A stretch of DNA of 64,000 nucleotides. Source: JBDWFY01 sp039976075. Lineage in GTDB: Bacteria > Pseudomonadota > Alphaproteobacteria > Rhizobiales > Stappiaceae. The notes beneath the pieces are model-generated. The model saw nothing but the letters and a program-made list of their open reading frames with translations. It ran no database searches and had not been told where the DNA came from. A program made the translations under genes and the position numbers. The DNA lies in assembly GCA_039976075.1 (NCBI GenBank), contig JBDWFY010000018.1, positions 1 to 64,000 on the forward strand, written 5' to 3'. This document shows positions 36,493 to 45,703 of the stretch, piece by piece. Position 1 is the first letter of the stretch, and the number at the start of each line of letters is the position of its first letter.

Positions 36493-37746
36493 TTGATTGA
36501 GACGCTGCTTTATTTTGCCCTTGGGTTTGCCGTCGCGGGATTGCTGGCATTCATGATGCTGCCGTCCGTCTGGCGGCGTGCGGTCAGGCTTACGAAGCGC
36601 GAAATCGAAGCAATGAGCCCTATGAATCAGGATGAAGCAGCGGCCGCACGCGACCTGATGCGAGCAGAATATTCAATCAAAACACGCCGTCTGGAACTCA
36701 ATGCGACGAAGCTCCAGGAGAATGCCAATCTTCAGCGCATAGATCTGGACAGGACGCGTCAGAGAATCACCGAATTGCTGGCGGAGCAGGATCAGAAGAA
36801 CCGACAAGTGGAATCACTTGAAACCGAGATCTCTGATCTGCAGAGTCAGATTTCTGCACCGCGTGTCGGCAATACGTCCAGCGGACCAGTGCGTGTTCCG
36901 GCTGATCGTCAATTTCTGGAAAATACGCTCCGCCAGGAACGGAACAAGCTAGAACAGGCCCGTGCTGAGATCGCCCGGCTGGAAAATCAGCTCGCAAACG
37001 AAAAGACAAAGCAGACAATTGATACCACACGGCAAATTGCGCTGGACAGCGAAGTTTCCGGGCTGGCGCGTCAGTTGGAAAAAGCCGAAGAGACCAAACT
37101 GTATCTGGTCAAAGAGCTCGAACTATCCCAGCAAAAAATTGCCAATATTGAACTTGCCGCCGAACAGGAATCTGCGAAGCCAAAACGCGGTCGCAAATCA
37201 AATGCCCTGAAGGCTGAAGAGAAGAAAGTTCTCGATCTTACCCAGAAACTTGAAAAACTGGAACACGAGTTGGCGCATGCCAAACCCGGCGATAATCTAG
37301 ATAAGGCGCTGGCGAATTCTGAAAGTGAACGGAAGTCTGCTGATCGGGAGCTCGCCGCTGCCAGGGTTGAGCGAGACGGGCTGAAAGCGGAAAACGCAGC
37401 ATTGCAGGCACGCATGCAGATACTGAGCAACAACCACGCCCAGTCGGAGAACCTGGATATAACTCGTGAAAAGCTGACCGATTTTGCTGCGCAGGTCGCT
37501 GCCCTTGCTGCGACAATGGAAGGTACCGCCTCCCCGGTCGATGAAATCCTCAAGGATAGCGCTGCCAAAGGCGGTATCAGCGTCAACAGTCTCGCTGACA
37601 AAATTCAGCAACTGCGACTGGGCTCCGCTGATGGATATGATGTCGCGCCGCCAAAGACCGAGACAAAGAATCATCCCGCCGTTGTCGAGGTCCGCTCACC
37701 TTCTTCTAAAAAACACCCCGTGCTGAAAAGACTCCCGACCAGTTGA
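36493..37746 (+). CDS. Membrane-anchored coiled-coil protein
   Basis: A 417-residue protein with one N-terminal membrane helix (LLYFALGFAVAGLLAFMML) and a conserved juxtamembrane segment (RRAVRLTKREIEAMSPMNQDEA), then a very long Glu/Lys/Arg/Gln-rich coiled coil to about residue 310 and a Pro/Lys-rich end. This matches a conserved alphaproteobacterial hypothetical family. The start is TTG, with no strong ribosome binding site. Function is unknown; the shape suggests an envelope or division scaffold. It follows eipA by 123 bases. Confidence 0.8.
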   Translation: MIETLLYFALGFAVAGLLAFMMLPSVWRRAVRLTKREIEAMSPMNQDEAAAARDLMRAEYSIKTRRLELNATKLQENANLQRIDLDRTRQRITELLAEQDQKNRQVESLETEISDLQSQISAPRVGNTSSGPVRVPADRQFLENTLRQERNKLEQARAEIARLENQLANEKTKQTIDTTRQIALDSEVSGLARQLEKAEETKLYLVKELELSQQKIANIELAAEQESAKPKRGRKSNALKAEEKKVLDLTQKLEKLEHELAHAKPGDNLDKALANSESERKSADRELAAARVERDGLKAENAALQARMQILSNNHAQSENLDITREKLTDFAAQVAALAATMEGTASPVDEILKDSAAKGGISVNSLADKIQQLRLGSADGYDVAPPKTETKNHPAVVEVRSPSSKKHPVLKRLPTS

Positions 37747-37950
37747 AGCCTGTGCCCGCCGAAAATAAGTTTCAGCAAGACAGCAAATTCGATTTCGTCG
37801 CACTAAACTGTTTCATTCAAGCAACATCCGCAAGAATAGTGCCCGCTGAACACAGCCGGGGCCAATCGGGCTGTTTTGTAAAGGTTCTTTCAATATCAAA
37901 CTGATCTATAAGAGATTGACGCCTTTACTTTGCCATGTGGAATGACAAAA

Positions 37951-38772
37951 ATGAACAAAATACGCTTGGGACTGGTGCTTTCATCCCTGATGGCCACGAC
38001 AGCAATCGCGCACGCCGCTGATCCTGCTGAATCCTACGAAATGGCAGAAAAAGCCAGTCACAACAAAGAAATCATATTTCACCTTGGTGTGGGCGTTCGC
38101 ACGCAACCCCGGTATGATGGGGCCGATAGCTATCTTGTTTATCCGGTACCGATTTTTCGCCTGGACTATCTGAAACTTCCGTATCTGGGTGAAGTTGCCG
38201 ATGGCGAGGACCAAACAACCAGAGGCTTTTTCTTCTATCCCACATTCAATGTGATTGGCGAACGTAATGCCGGCGACAGTAACTCTCTGACCGGACTGAG
38301 AGATATCGATACAGCCTACGAACTCGGTTTGGGTGGAGGCTATCGATATGGCATGTTCGAAGGTTTTGTCGAAGTGCGGCGTGGTTTTGGCGGGTACAAC
38401 GGCTTTGTTGGCCAGGCCGGCGTGAATGCGATCTTCGACCCGACAGATCGGTGGAACATCCGGACTGGCCCAAGAGTCGCCTTTGCCGATAACAATTACA
38501 TGGACACTTATTTTGGTGTAACCGCAGCAGAGGCGACCGCTTCACCAGTGATTAATTCTGCCTACGAAGCTGATGCGGGCATTAAAAGTGTCGGGATCAA
38601 GGCGTTATCCACCTACGATCTTACCAAAGATTTCCGTTTGCATCTGGAAGCCGGATATGACCGCTTGGTCTTGGACGCAGCAGATTCCCCAATTGCCGAA
38701 AACGGCAGCAAGGATCAGTTTACTGTCGGCGTGGGCGTAACCTATCGATTCGCTCTTGACCTTTGGGATTAG
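37951..38772 (+). CDS. MipA/OmpV family outer-membrane protein
   Basis: A 273-residue exported protein. The signal peptide ends at AHA. The mature part matches MipA/OmpV: IFHLGVGVRTQPRYDGADSY, YPVPIFRLDYLKLPYL, repeated alternating beta strands, and an aromatic C-terminal strand (FTVGVGVTYRFALDLWD). It is probably a small outer-membrane barrel; some relatives bind murein hydrolase scaffolds. ATG 37951 has GTGGA at a fitting distance. Confidence 0.85.
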   Translation: MNKIRLGLVLSSLMATTAIAHAADPAESYEMAEKASHNKEIIFHLGVGVRTQPRYDGADSYLVYPVPIFRLDYLKLPYLGEVADGEDQTTRGFFFYPTFNVIGERNAGDSNSLTGLRDIDTAYELGLGGGYRYGMFEGFVEVRRGFGGYNGFVGQAGVNAIFDPTDRWNIRTGPRVAFADNNYMDTYFGVTAAEATASPVINSAYEADAGIKSVGIKALSTYDLTKDFRLHLEAGYDRLVLDAADSPIAENGSKDQFTVGVGVTYRFALDLWD

Positions 38773-38796
38773 ACAGAACCATCGCAGCCGTTCTGT
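38773..38796. terminator. Hairpin directly after the MipA/OmpV stop
   Basis: ACAGAAC and GTTCTGT form a seven-base stem with a ten-base loop starting at the stop codon. No T-run follows, so its terminator role is uncertain. Confidence 0.35.
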
Positions 38797-38921
38797 AGAA
38801 CAGCTTCAATTCAGACGAATCCAACTGGCCGTTTGATGATCGGCAGCCCATTCAATTGACTGGAGCATGGTCGCACGACCATTGGACCGTACGAGCTGCT
38901 CCAGATTTTCCCAATATCCCT

Positions 38922-40970
38922 CTAGGCTGCAAGTCCACGCTTTTTCATCAACGCGTCGATTTTCGGCATGCGTCCGCGAAAAGCCAAATAGGCATCGACG
39001 GGGTCCTGCTTGTTTCCAGCTGAAAGGATGTGGTCCTTGAGACGCTGAGCAACACCGGGGTCAAACACATTTCCCGCCTCGGTAAAGCAGGCAAATGCGT
39101 CTGCATCCATGACTTCAGCCCACATGTAACTGTAGTAACTCGAAGAGTATCCTTCACCGGAAAACGCGTGAGCTAGATGCGGCGTACGGTGCCGCATCGT
39201 TATCCCTTTGGGCATGTCCAGCTTGGCCAGCGCAGCCTCTTCAAAGACAGACACATCCAAATCATCTGCGTCCTTCAGCAGATGCAATTCGAGATCGACG
39301 ATTGCCGTCGAAACATACTCAACCGTTGCAAAGCCCTGATTGAAATTCTCTGCTGCGAGCAGCTTCTTCAACAGCTCCTGGGGCATCGGTTCTCCGGTTT
39401 TGTAATGCGTTGCAAACCGGCTGAGTATCTCAGGCTCGGACAACCAGTGTTCAAACAGTTGAGAGGGGAGCTCTACAAAATCCCGAGATACGCTGGTACC
39501 GGACAACAGCGGATAAGTTACATCAGAGAGAAGACCATGCAGTGCATGACCAAATTCATGAAACAGCGTCCGTGCGTCGTCAAAGGACAACAGCGGCGTT
39601 TGCCCCTCTTGCACTTTGGAGAAATTCATCACATTAACGACGATCGGCCTGATATCGCCGGCCAGTTTCTGCTGATCACGAAACGAGCTCATCCACGCAC
39701 CGCTGCGCTTTGAGGGACGTGCAAAGAAATCCGCAAGAAACAAACCGATATGCGCACCCTCGCGGTCGGAAACATCAAAAGCGCGGACATCGGGATGATA
39801 GAGATCCAGATCGTGCCGTTCTTTAACGGTCAGACCAAACAGTTTGTTCGCGGTGTAAAATACGGCCTCGATCATGCGATCGAGTTGAAAATAGGGTTTT
39901 AACTCCGCTTCATTGATATCATGTTCCAGTTTTCTGAGTTTTTCGGCGTAATACTGCCAATCCCACGGCGCGATGGTAAAATTCTCGCCCTCCGCAGCTG
40001 CTATGTCCTGCAATTTTCGCTGCTCTTCTTCAGCTCTGCGACGCGCCGGTTCCCAAACAGCCATCAGCAGGTCGCGTACCGCAGTTGGTGTCTTCGCCAT
40101 TTCGTTGGATAGGCGAAAATCGGCATAGCTTTCATACTCAAGCAATCGCGCGCGTTCTGCTCTGAGGGCAACAATGTGCCTCACGAGCTGGCGATTATCT
40201 GTCGCACCGCCATTTTCTCCCCGGCTTGTCCATCCCCTGAACGCTTTCTCACGCAAGTCCCGCCGGGAAGAGAATTGAAGAAACGGCATGATACTGGAAC
40301 GACTCAGTGTGATGAGATATTTACCTTCATACCCCCTTTCGCTCGCTTCCTGGTGCGCTGCCTCGATCAGGAAGTCCGGCAATCCTGCCAGATCTTCCTC
40401 TGCTTCAAGCAACAGTTCGAAGTCCTTTTCATCGGACAGCAAATTCTGCGAAAAATTCGTTGTCAACTCCGCGAGTTGCTGGGTTATCGCAGCCACGCGA
40501 TCCCGTTCCTCGCCAACCAGTCGTGCTCCTGCGCGTTCAAACCTGGTCACATACCGCTCAAGAACGCGCGCCTGTTCGGAATCAAGGCCAAGAGACGCCC
40601 CCGCATTCATGAGTGTCTCAAGACGAAGGAACAGTTTGCGGTTCAGCAGCATTTCATTGCTGTGCCGGGCCAATTGTGGCGCAATTTCCCGTTCCAATCC
40701 CTGTAGAGCCTCATTTGTATGCGCACCGGTCAGGTTGAAAAAAGTACCGGCGACCTTGTCCAATGCCTTACCGGATTGCTCCAGTGCAGCCACCGTGTTC
40801 TGAAATGTCGGTTCAGCCTCGTTGTCCGCAATGGAGTTGATCTCGGCCCGGTGCTGTTGCAGCGCCTGATCAAAACCATCCCGAAAATGGTCCACCGTCA
40901 GCAATTCAAAGGGAGGGACCTTAAAAGGTGTGGTCCATTGTTGCAGAAGCGGATTTTCGATGTCGGTCAT
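38922..40970 (-). CDS. M3-family oligopeptidase (Dcp/OpdA type)
   Basis: A 682-residue zinc metallopeptidase. The zinc motif HEFGHALHG lies in FHEFGHALHGLLSDVTY, and the third ligand is the Glu in a later FVELPSQLFEHWL segment. No signal peptide is seen with ATG 40970 (MTDIENPLL), which follows AAGG at eight bases; the frame runs on to 41084. Relatives are cytoplasmic oligopeptidases or peptidyl-dipeptidases that degrade short peptides. It is divergent from the GST gene. Confidence 0.92.
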   Translation of the reverse strand: MTDIENPLLQQWTTPFKVPPFELLTVDHFRDGFDQALQQHRAEINSIADNEAEPTFQNTVAALEQSGKALDKVAGTFFNLTGAHTNEALQGLEREIAPQLARHSNEMLLNRKLFLRLETLMNAGASLGLDSEQARVLERYVTRFERAGARLVGEERDRVAAITQQLAELTTNFSQNLLSDEKDFELLLEAEEDLAGLPDFLIEAAHQEASERGYEGKYLITLSRSSIMPFLQFSSRRDLREKAFRGWTSRGENGGATDNRQLVRHIVALRAERARLLEYESYADFRLSNEMAKTPTAVRDLLMAVWEPARRRAEEEQRKLQDIAAAEGENFTIAPWDWQYYAEKLRKLEHDINEAELKPYFQLDRMIEAVFYTANKLFGLTVKERHDLDLYHPDVRAFDVSDREGAHIGLFLADFFARPSKRSGAWMSSFRDQQKLAGDIRPIVVNVMNFSKVQEGQTPLLSFDDARTLFHEFGHALHGLLSDVTYPLLSGTSVSRDFVELPSQLFEHWLSEPEILSRFATHYKTGEPMPQELLKKLLAAENFNQGFATVEYVSTAIVDLELHLLKDADDLDVSVFEEAALAKLDMPKGITMRHRTPHLAHAFSGEGYSSSYYSYMWAEVMDADAFACFTEAGNVFDPGVAQRLKDHILSAGNKQDPVDAYLAFRGRMPKIDALMKKRGLAA

Positions 40971-41136
40971 TTTGGCAGCCTTATGGGAGGTAGTCAGAAC
41001 TCTGTCGCAAAGACATAGGATGTGAGGCTGCGCTTGCCAAGATGTTTGACCCCATCGAGCCGTTGATGCAGAAGATTGCACCAATGCTGTTGTCCAACAC
41101 AGTCAATGAAACCGCACAAGGGGCATTTGAAACCAC

Positions 41137-41811
41137 ATGGGTGCCACGCAAAAGCCGATACTGTATTCATTCAGGCGCTGTCCCTATGCAATCCGTGCAC
41201 GACTTGCGCTGCATGTGAGTGAACTGGTCTGCGAGCTGCGGGAAATCATCCTGCGGAACAAACCTGCTCATATGCTGGAAATCTCTCCCAAAGGCACGGT
41301 GCCTGTTCTTCAGCTGCCTGAAGGGCCTGTGCTTGAAGAAAGTCTGGACATCATGCTCTGGGCTCTTGGGCAAAATGATCCGGAGCGTTGGCTCATGCCG
41401 GAGACGGGGACACCGGATCAAATGCACACATTGATCGATCAGTGTGAGTTCCCGTTCAAAAACCACCTGGATCACTATAAGTATGCCAATCGATTTGAGG
41501 GCGCAGACCCCCTCGAACATCGGCAGAAGGGGGTCGAGTTTTTGGCAGAACTGGACGCCCGGCTGGCGTTGTCAGAGAATCTCTTCGGCAATAGGGAATG
41601 CCTTGCCGATCATGCGATCTATCCGTTTGTCAGGCAGTTCGCCAACACCGACCGTCAGTGGTTCGATGCATTTCCTCTCCCCAACCTGAAAGCATGGCTT
41701 CAAGGGCATACGACATCGGAGCGGTTTCAAGCTGCTTTCCTGAAATGGCCGGTTTGGGTCGACGGCGACGCGGTTACGCATTTTCCAACGAACTCAGACA
41801 ACGCAGGCTAA
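41137..41811 (+). CDS. Glutathione S-transferase-like protein
   Basis: A 224-residue protein with a thioredoxin-like N-terminal domain (LYSFRRCPYAIRARLALH, cysteine near residue 15; then SPKGTVPVLQLPEG and EESLDIMLW, the glutathione gamma-glutamyl site) and a helical C-terminal domain. The single Cys with Pro-Tyr resembles omega- or glutaredoxin-like GSTs. Substrate unknown. Confidence 0.88.
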   Translation: MGATQKPILYSFRRCPYAIRARLALHVSELVCELREIILRNKPAHMLEISPKGTVPVLQLPEGPVLEESLDIMLWALGQNDPERWLMPETGTPDQMHTLIDQCEFPFKNHLDHYKYANRFEGADPLEHRQKGVEFLAELDARLALSENLFGNRECLADHAIYPFVRQFANTDRQWFDAFPLPNLKAWLQGHTTSERFQAAFLKWPVWVDGDAVTHFPTNSDNAG

Positions 41812-41972
41812 GTCGATTATCGCGTACACGAGGTGCATATCTCGACGCGTGCGATTGCATTTGTCTGCGAAACGATAAACACTCGGCGTGTGCGTCACGA
41901 TGGTTGATCTGACGCTTCAGGGCAGAGTCCCTCCCCCGGCATCCGACCGTTCAGAAAAACTGGGACAAGATT

Positions 41973-42941
41973 ATGAAGGTAGAAGCCGCAGCAAAAAGTT
42001 CTGTTGGCCAAAGCGCAGCGTTCGGACTGCTGGCGTTTGGAATATTTGCCACTCATGATGCCGTCATCAAATATCTGGGGAGCACCTATTCGGTGTTCCA
42101 GATTATCTTCTTTTCGGTTCTGTTCGCTTTTCTCCCGGTGACGCTGATGCTGACGGCCGATCGTGCTCATGCCAATTTGAGGCCGGTTCACCCTTGGCTG
42201 GTTGCGATGCGTACCGTGACGATGATGGTCGGCATGGCATGCGCGTTCTATGCTTTTACAGTGTTGCCGCTGGCTGAAACCTACGCACTATTGTTTGCAA
42301 CCCCGCTGCTTATCACTGCCCTCTCCGTTCCATTATTGGGCGAAGTCGTACGCCTGCGGCGCTGGATTGCGGTAATCGTGGGCCTGACGGGGGTTATGAT
42401 CGTTCTGAGGCCGGGCTATTCAGCGCTCAGTCTTGGGCATCTTGCAGCAATCGGTGCGGCGACGTGCTCTGCGTTTTCCGCCATTGTTGTTCGCAAGATC
42501 GGCGCAGAAGAGCGTAGTGCCGTACTCATCCTCTATCCGATGCTGGCCAATATGCTCGCCATGAGTTTCATCATGCCGTTCGTCTATCAGCCGGTCGCCC
42601 TTGTTGATCTGGGATTGCTGGCCACCGTTGGCGTGATGGCAACGGTGGCACAACTGTTTATCATCGCGGCCTATCGGCGCGCAGCGGCTGTCATGGTTGC
42701 ACCGCTGCAATATTCACAAATGCTTTGGGCGGTTCTGTACGGTTTCCTGTTTTTTCAGGATATCCCGGACAAATGGGTTGGTGTCGGCGCAACAGTCATT
42801 ATTGCCAGCGGACTGTTTGTTTTGTGGCGGGAAGACAGGCGGGGCGACCCGAGCCAGAAACCGGTATTGGCAAACCCCAATCCGCGGCCCGACACAGGTC
42901 CGTCGCCTCGCCACATCAGACGCGCAGAAAACCGCAAATAG
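41973..42941 (+). CDS. DMT-superfamily (EamA) transporter
   Basis: A 322-residue protein with ten predicted membrane helices in two EamA repeats (the first starting AFGLLAFGIFATHDAVIKYLG; the second around GHLAAIGAATCSAFSAIVVR). EamA proteins export or import small metabolites. The C terminus is a short Pro/Arg-rich cytoplasmic tail. The substrate cannot be inferred. Confidence 0.9.
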   Translation: MKVEAAAKSSVGQSAAFGLLAFGIFATHDAVIKYLGSTYSVFQIIFFSVLFAFLPVTLMLTADRAHANLRPVHPWLVAMRTVTMMVGMACAFYAFTVLPLAETYALLFATPLLITALSVPLLGEVVRLRRWIAVIVGLTGVMIVLRPGYSALSLGHLAAIGAATCSAFSAIVVRKIGAEERSAVLILYPMLANMLAMSFIMPFVYQPVALVDLGLLATVGVMATVAQLFIIAAYRRAAAVMVAPLQYSQMLWAVLYGFLFFQDIPDKWVGVGATVIIASGLFVLWREDRRGDPSQKPVLANPNPRPDTGPSPRHIRRAENRK

Positions 42942-43031
42942 CACCAATTTGCGGTTCTGTTTGGCTTCCATGAAAGCGTCCAAACGCATCGGGAGATGCG
43001 TTTATCGACCTGAACAGATAAATTGGAAAAA

Positions 43032-43107
43032 TGGTACGCCCAAGGGGAATCGAACCCCTGTTTCCGCCGTGAAAGGGCGGCGTCCTAGACCGCTAGACGA
43101 TGGGCGC
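43032..43107 (-). tRNA. tRNA-Glu (anticodon TTC)
   Basis: Read leftward, the 76 bases fold as a standard tRNA: acceptor GCGCCCA pairing with TGGGCGT (one G-U), a D arm with CTAGCGGTCTAG, an anticodon stem CCGCC/GGCGG with loop CTTTCA giving TTC, a T arm GGGGTTCGATTCCCC and an encoded CCA end at 43032-43034. The DMT transporter and the gene at 43197 flank it. Confidence 0.97.
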
Positions 43108-43196
43108 AGCAGTCAGCCTGTTACCAAGCGACGGAAGCGGGGTATACCTGCTCGGATGGGACTGTTCAAGCCCAAAATGTTGTTCGCAAACAATAT

Positions 43197-43550
43197 TTAT
43201 CGAGCAACGAATTCTGTTCGGTTCAACAATCGTCCCGTTCCTGCATCAATCATAAGCAACGCAGTTGCACCATTCTCGTCGACAAGCACGAAAATCCGGT
43301 CACCGTCCACCTGAACGCTCTTAATGCTGGCATTCTCATCGATGGCAATTGTCGCCGCAAGCGACAGAGTATCGGATGCGGATGGATCATCGCGATTTAT
43401 CCGATATATAATGGCAGCCAGAACAGCAATTAGTCCCAGAACCATGATAAAGCTCGATCCCATCAGGAGCCGGCGCAGTTTTTGCTGTATTCGTTGCGCG
43501 GCCGGATCAAGTTCCGGTTCCTGGTCGTTATCGTGAGCAGGATTATTCAT
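43197..43550 (-). CDS. Small single-pass membrane protein, function unknown
   Basis: A 117-residue protein: an acidic N terminus, a basic QQKLRRLL segment, one membrane helix (FIMVLGLIAVLAAIIY, about 34-50) and a C-terminal beta-rich domain (IKSVQVDGDRIFVLVDENGATALLMIDAGTGRL). It resembles a conserved alphaproteobacterial family found next to rluD. Its ATG overlaps that of the divergent rluD on the opposite strand. Role unknown. Confidence 0.75.
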   Translation of the reverse strand: MNNPAHDNDQEPELDPAAQRIQQKLRRLLMGSSFIMVLGLIAVLAAIIYRINRDDPSASDTLSLAATIAIDENASIKSVQVDGDRIFVLVDENGATALLMIDAGTGRLLNRTEFVAR

Positions 43551-44565
43551 GTCAGATCAGTCCATTGACGAAGAATCGGCGCCGTTTGACCTAACGGTCG
43601 CCGAGGAAAATAAAGGCCAACGCCTTGATGCCTATCTGGCCGGACAGATTGCCGAAATCAGTCGCAGTCGGATCAAAACGCTGATCAAAAGCGGAGAAGT
43701 GTGTCTTGGAGAGCGGAAAATAGAGGACCCCAGTTATCGGGTCAACGCAGGGGAGAGATTTCTTGTCAATCGTCCCGCGCCAATTGAAGCCGATCCTGAA
43801 CCCGAGAATATTCCACTCACCATCGCCTATGAAGATAATGACGTTATTGTCATCAACAAACCCGCCGGCATGGTCGTTCATCCTGCTGCCGGCAACTGGC
43901 AGGGTACACTGGTGAATGCCCTGCTCTATCACTGTGGCGACAGCCTATCCGGTATTGGAGGGGTGAAGCGACCGGGCATCGTCCATCGCCTGGACAAAGA
44001 TACAACCGGCCTGCTGGTTGTCGCAAAAAACGATGGGGCGCATCAGGGATTGGCGGCACAATTTGCTGATCACGGCCGAACAGGTCCGCTGGAACGGGCC
44101 TACCAGGCACTGGTCTGGGGCGCGCCGCCTCATCTGAAGGGAACAGTCGATGCACCTCTCTTTCGTTCTACGGCCAATCGCCAGAAAATAGCCGTGGTGC
44201 GCATCGGCGGACGCCATGCAGTTACTCATTGGCAGATTAAAGAACGATTTGGTCCCGCGGATAAAGAAGTGCTCGTATCACGGCTTGAATGCCGGCTTGA
44301 GACCGGCAGAACACACCAGATCAGAGTGCATATGGCTCATATGGGACATCCACTAATTGGTGATGTAGATTACGGAGCGCACTACAAAACCAAGATAAGC
44401 CGATTACCCGAGGCAGCCCAAAGCGTAGCAGCTGCATTTGGCCGGCAAGCGCTGCACGCGGGATTGCTGGCTTTTGAACACCCTGTGAGTGGCGAAACCA
44501 TGCGATTTGAAAGCCCGTTACCTGACGATTTTGAGAAGCTTCTGGCAACATTACGAATTATTTAG
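43549..44565 (+). CDS. rluD: RluD-type 23S rRNA pseudouridine synthase
   Basis: A 338-residue enzyme. An N-terminal S4 RNA-binding domain (RLDAYLAGQIAEISRSRIKTLIKSGEV) precedes the catalytic domain, with the active Asp in GIVHRLDKDTTGLLVVAK and the later LETGRTHQIRVHMAHMGHP. RluD modifies helix 69 of 23S rRNA. It is divergent from the small membrane protein gene with overlapping start codons, and precedes rpoH, a pairing common in Alphaproteobacteria. Confidence 0.93.
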   Translation: MSDQSIDEESAPFDLTVAEENKGQRLDAYLAGQIAEISRSRIKTLIKSGEVCLGERKIEDPSYRVNAGERFLVNRPAPIEADPEPENIPLTIAYEDNDVIVINKPAGMVVHPAAGNWQGTLVNALLYHCGDSLSGIGGVKRPGIVHRLDKDTTGLLVVAKNDGAHQGLAAQFADHGRTGPLERAYQALVWGAPPHLKGTVDAPLFRSTANRQKIAVVRIGGRHAVTHWQIKERFGPADKEVLVSRLECRLETGRTHQIRVHMAHMGHPLIGDVDYGAHYKTKISRLPEAAQSVAAAFGRQALHAGLLAFEHPVSGETMRFESPLPDDFEKLLATLRII

Positions 44566-44692
44566 AAGCCTTTGGCGATGAATTGAGCGAAAATATACCT
44601 ATATGAAACATTCCGGTTCTGCCATCGAAGGAGACCGGAACCGTGTCCGCCGGTCAACCGGGGACATCACATAGTCAAAAGGGGGTGCTGAA
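44566..44692 (+). promoter_or_regulatory. rpoH promoter and structured leader
   Basis: The 127 bases between rluD and rpoH include tatacctatatgaaac (near 44592-44607), a possible -10 region, and two dyads, cggttc/gaaccg around 44612-44642 and ccggt-ca-accgg near 44650-44661. The ribosome binding site is agggggt at about 44681. A structured leader might tune rpoH translation with temperature, but this is only a suggestion. Confidence 0.4.
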
Positions 44693-45595
44693 ATGGCCCG
44701 ATCTTCGGTTCCTGTACTTACCGCCGGTGAAGGCGGTTTGAGTCGCTACATGGGCGAAATCCGAAAGTTCCCGATGCTGGAACCTCAGGAAGAGTACATG
44801 CTGGCAAAACGATATCACGAGCACGACGATAGCAAAGCCGCTGAAAAGCTGGTGACGTCCCATCTCCGATTGGTTGCAAAAATTGCCATGGGTTACCGTG
44901 GGTACGGATTACCGATCGGAGAAGTGATCTCAGAAGGCAATGTCGGCATGATGCAGGCGGTAAAACGCTTCGATCCTGAACGCGGATTCCGGCTGGCGAC
45001 CTATGCAATGTGGTGGATCAAAGCTTCAATCCAGGAATACATTCTGCGGTCGTGGAGCCTGGTAAAAATGGGCACCACTGCCAATCAGAAACGCCTGTTC
45101 TTTAATCTCCGTAAAATGAAAGGCCAGATCCAGGCACTTGAAGAAGGTGATCTTAAGCCTGATCAAGTCGCGCTGATCGCCGAGCGTTTGGGCGTTTCGG
45201 AAGCCGAGGTCGTATCGATGAACCGCCGGCTCTCCGGCGATACATCGCTGAACGCACCAATCCGCGCTGAATCAGAATCCGGCGAATGGCAGGATTGGCT
45301 CGTCGATGAAAGTGACAGCCAGGAAACCATCCTCGCCCGTCAGGAAGAACTCGATTCCCGGCGCAAAATGCTGCGCAATGCCATGGATGTGCTCAATGAT
45401 CGCGAAAAGCGGATTTTCGAAGCCCGACGGCTAAGCGAAGATCCCGTCACGCTGGAAGAACTTTCCACCGAATTCGGCGTCAGCCGGGAGCGGGTGCGTC
45501 AGATCGAGGTACGGGCATTTGAGAAAGTCCAGAAAGCGGTGCGGCGCAGTGCCCGGGAAATGGATTCCCGCCCTGCCCTGACATCGGCAAGCTAA
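44693..45595 (+). CDS. rpoH: RpoH, heat-shock sigma factor
   Basis: A 300-residue sigma-32. Region 2 is clear (SEGNVGMMQAVKRFDPERGFRLATYAMWWIKASIQEYILRS), the RpoH box (NQKRLFFNLRKMKG) identifies the heat-shock subtype, and region 4 has SREREVRQIEVRAFEK-type helix-turn-helix (SRERVRQIEVRAF). It directs transcription of heat-shock genes. Length is normal. A strong hairpin terminator follows. Confidence 0.97.
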   Translation: MARSSVPVLTAGEGGLSRYMGEIRKFPMLEPQEEYMLAKRYHEHDDSKAAEKLVTSHLRLVAKIAMGYRGYGLPIGEVISEGNVGMMQAVKRFDPERGFRLATYAMWWIKASIQEYILRSWSLVKMGTTANQKRLFFNLRKMKGQIQALEEGDLKPDQVALIAERLGVSEAEVVSMNRRLSGDTSLNAPIRAESESGEWQDWLVDESDSQETILARQEELDSRRKMLRNAMDVLNDREKRIFEARRLSEDPVTLEELSTEFGVSRERVRQIEVRAFEKVQKAVRRSAREMDSRPALTSAS

Positions 45596-45645
45596 GCCCC
45601 AACCTCTTCGAGTGAAACCTTTGAAGAGGTTCAATTCCAAAATAC

Positions 45646-45677
45646 AAAGGCCCGCCGAATTGCTTCGGCGGGCCTTT
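45646..45677. terminator. Bidirectional terminator, rpoH / thiamine-binding protein
   Basis: A perfect 14-base stem (aaaggcccgccgaa / ttcggcgggcctt t) with loop ttgc, A-run and T-run at the ends, between convergent genes. A weaker dyad (aacctcttc / gaagaggtt) precedes it at 45601-45631. Confidence 0.9.
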
Positions 45678-45703
45678 CTCTTTCTCAGAGCAGGATTGTT
45701 CCC

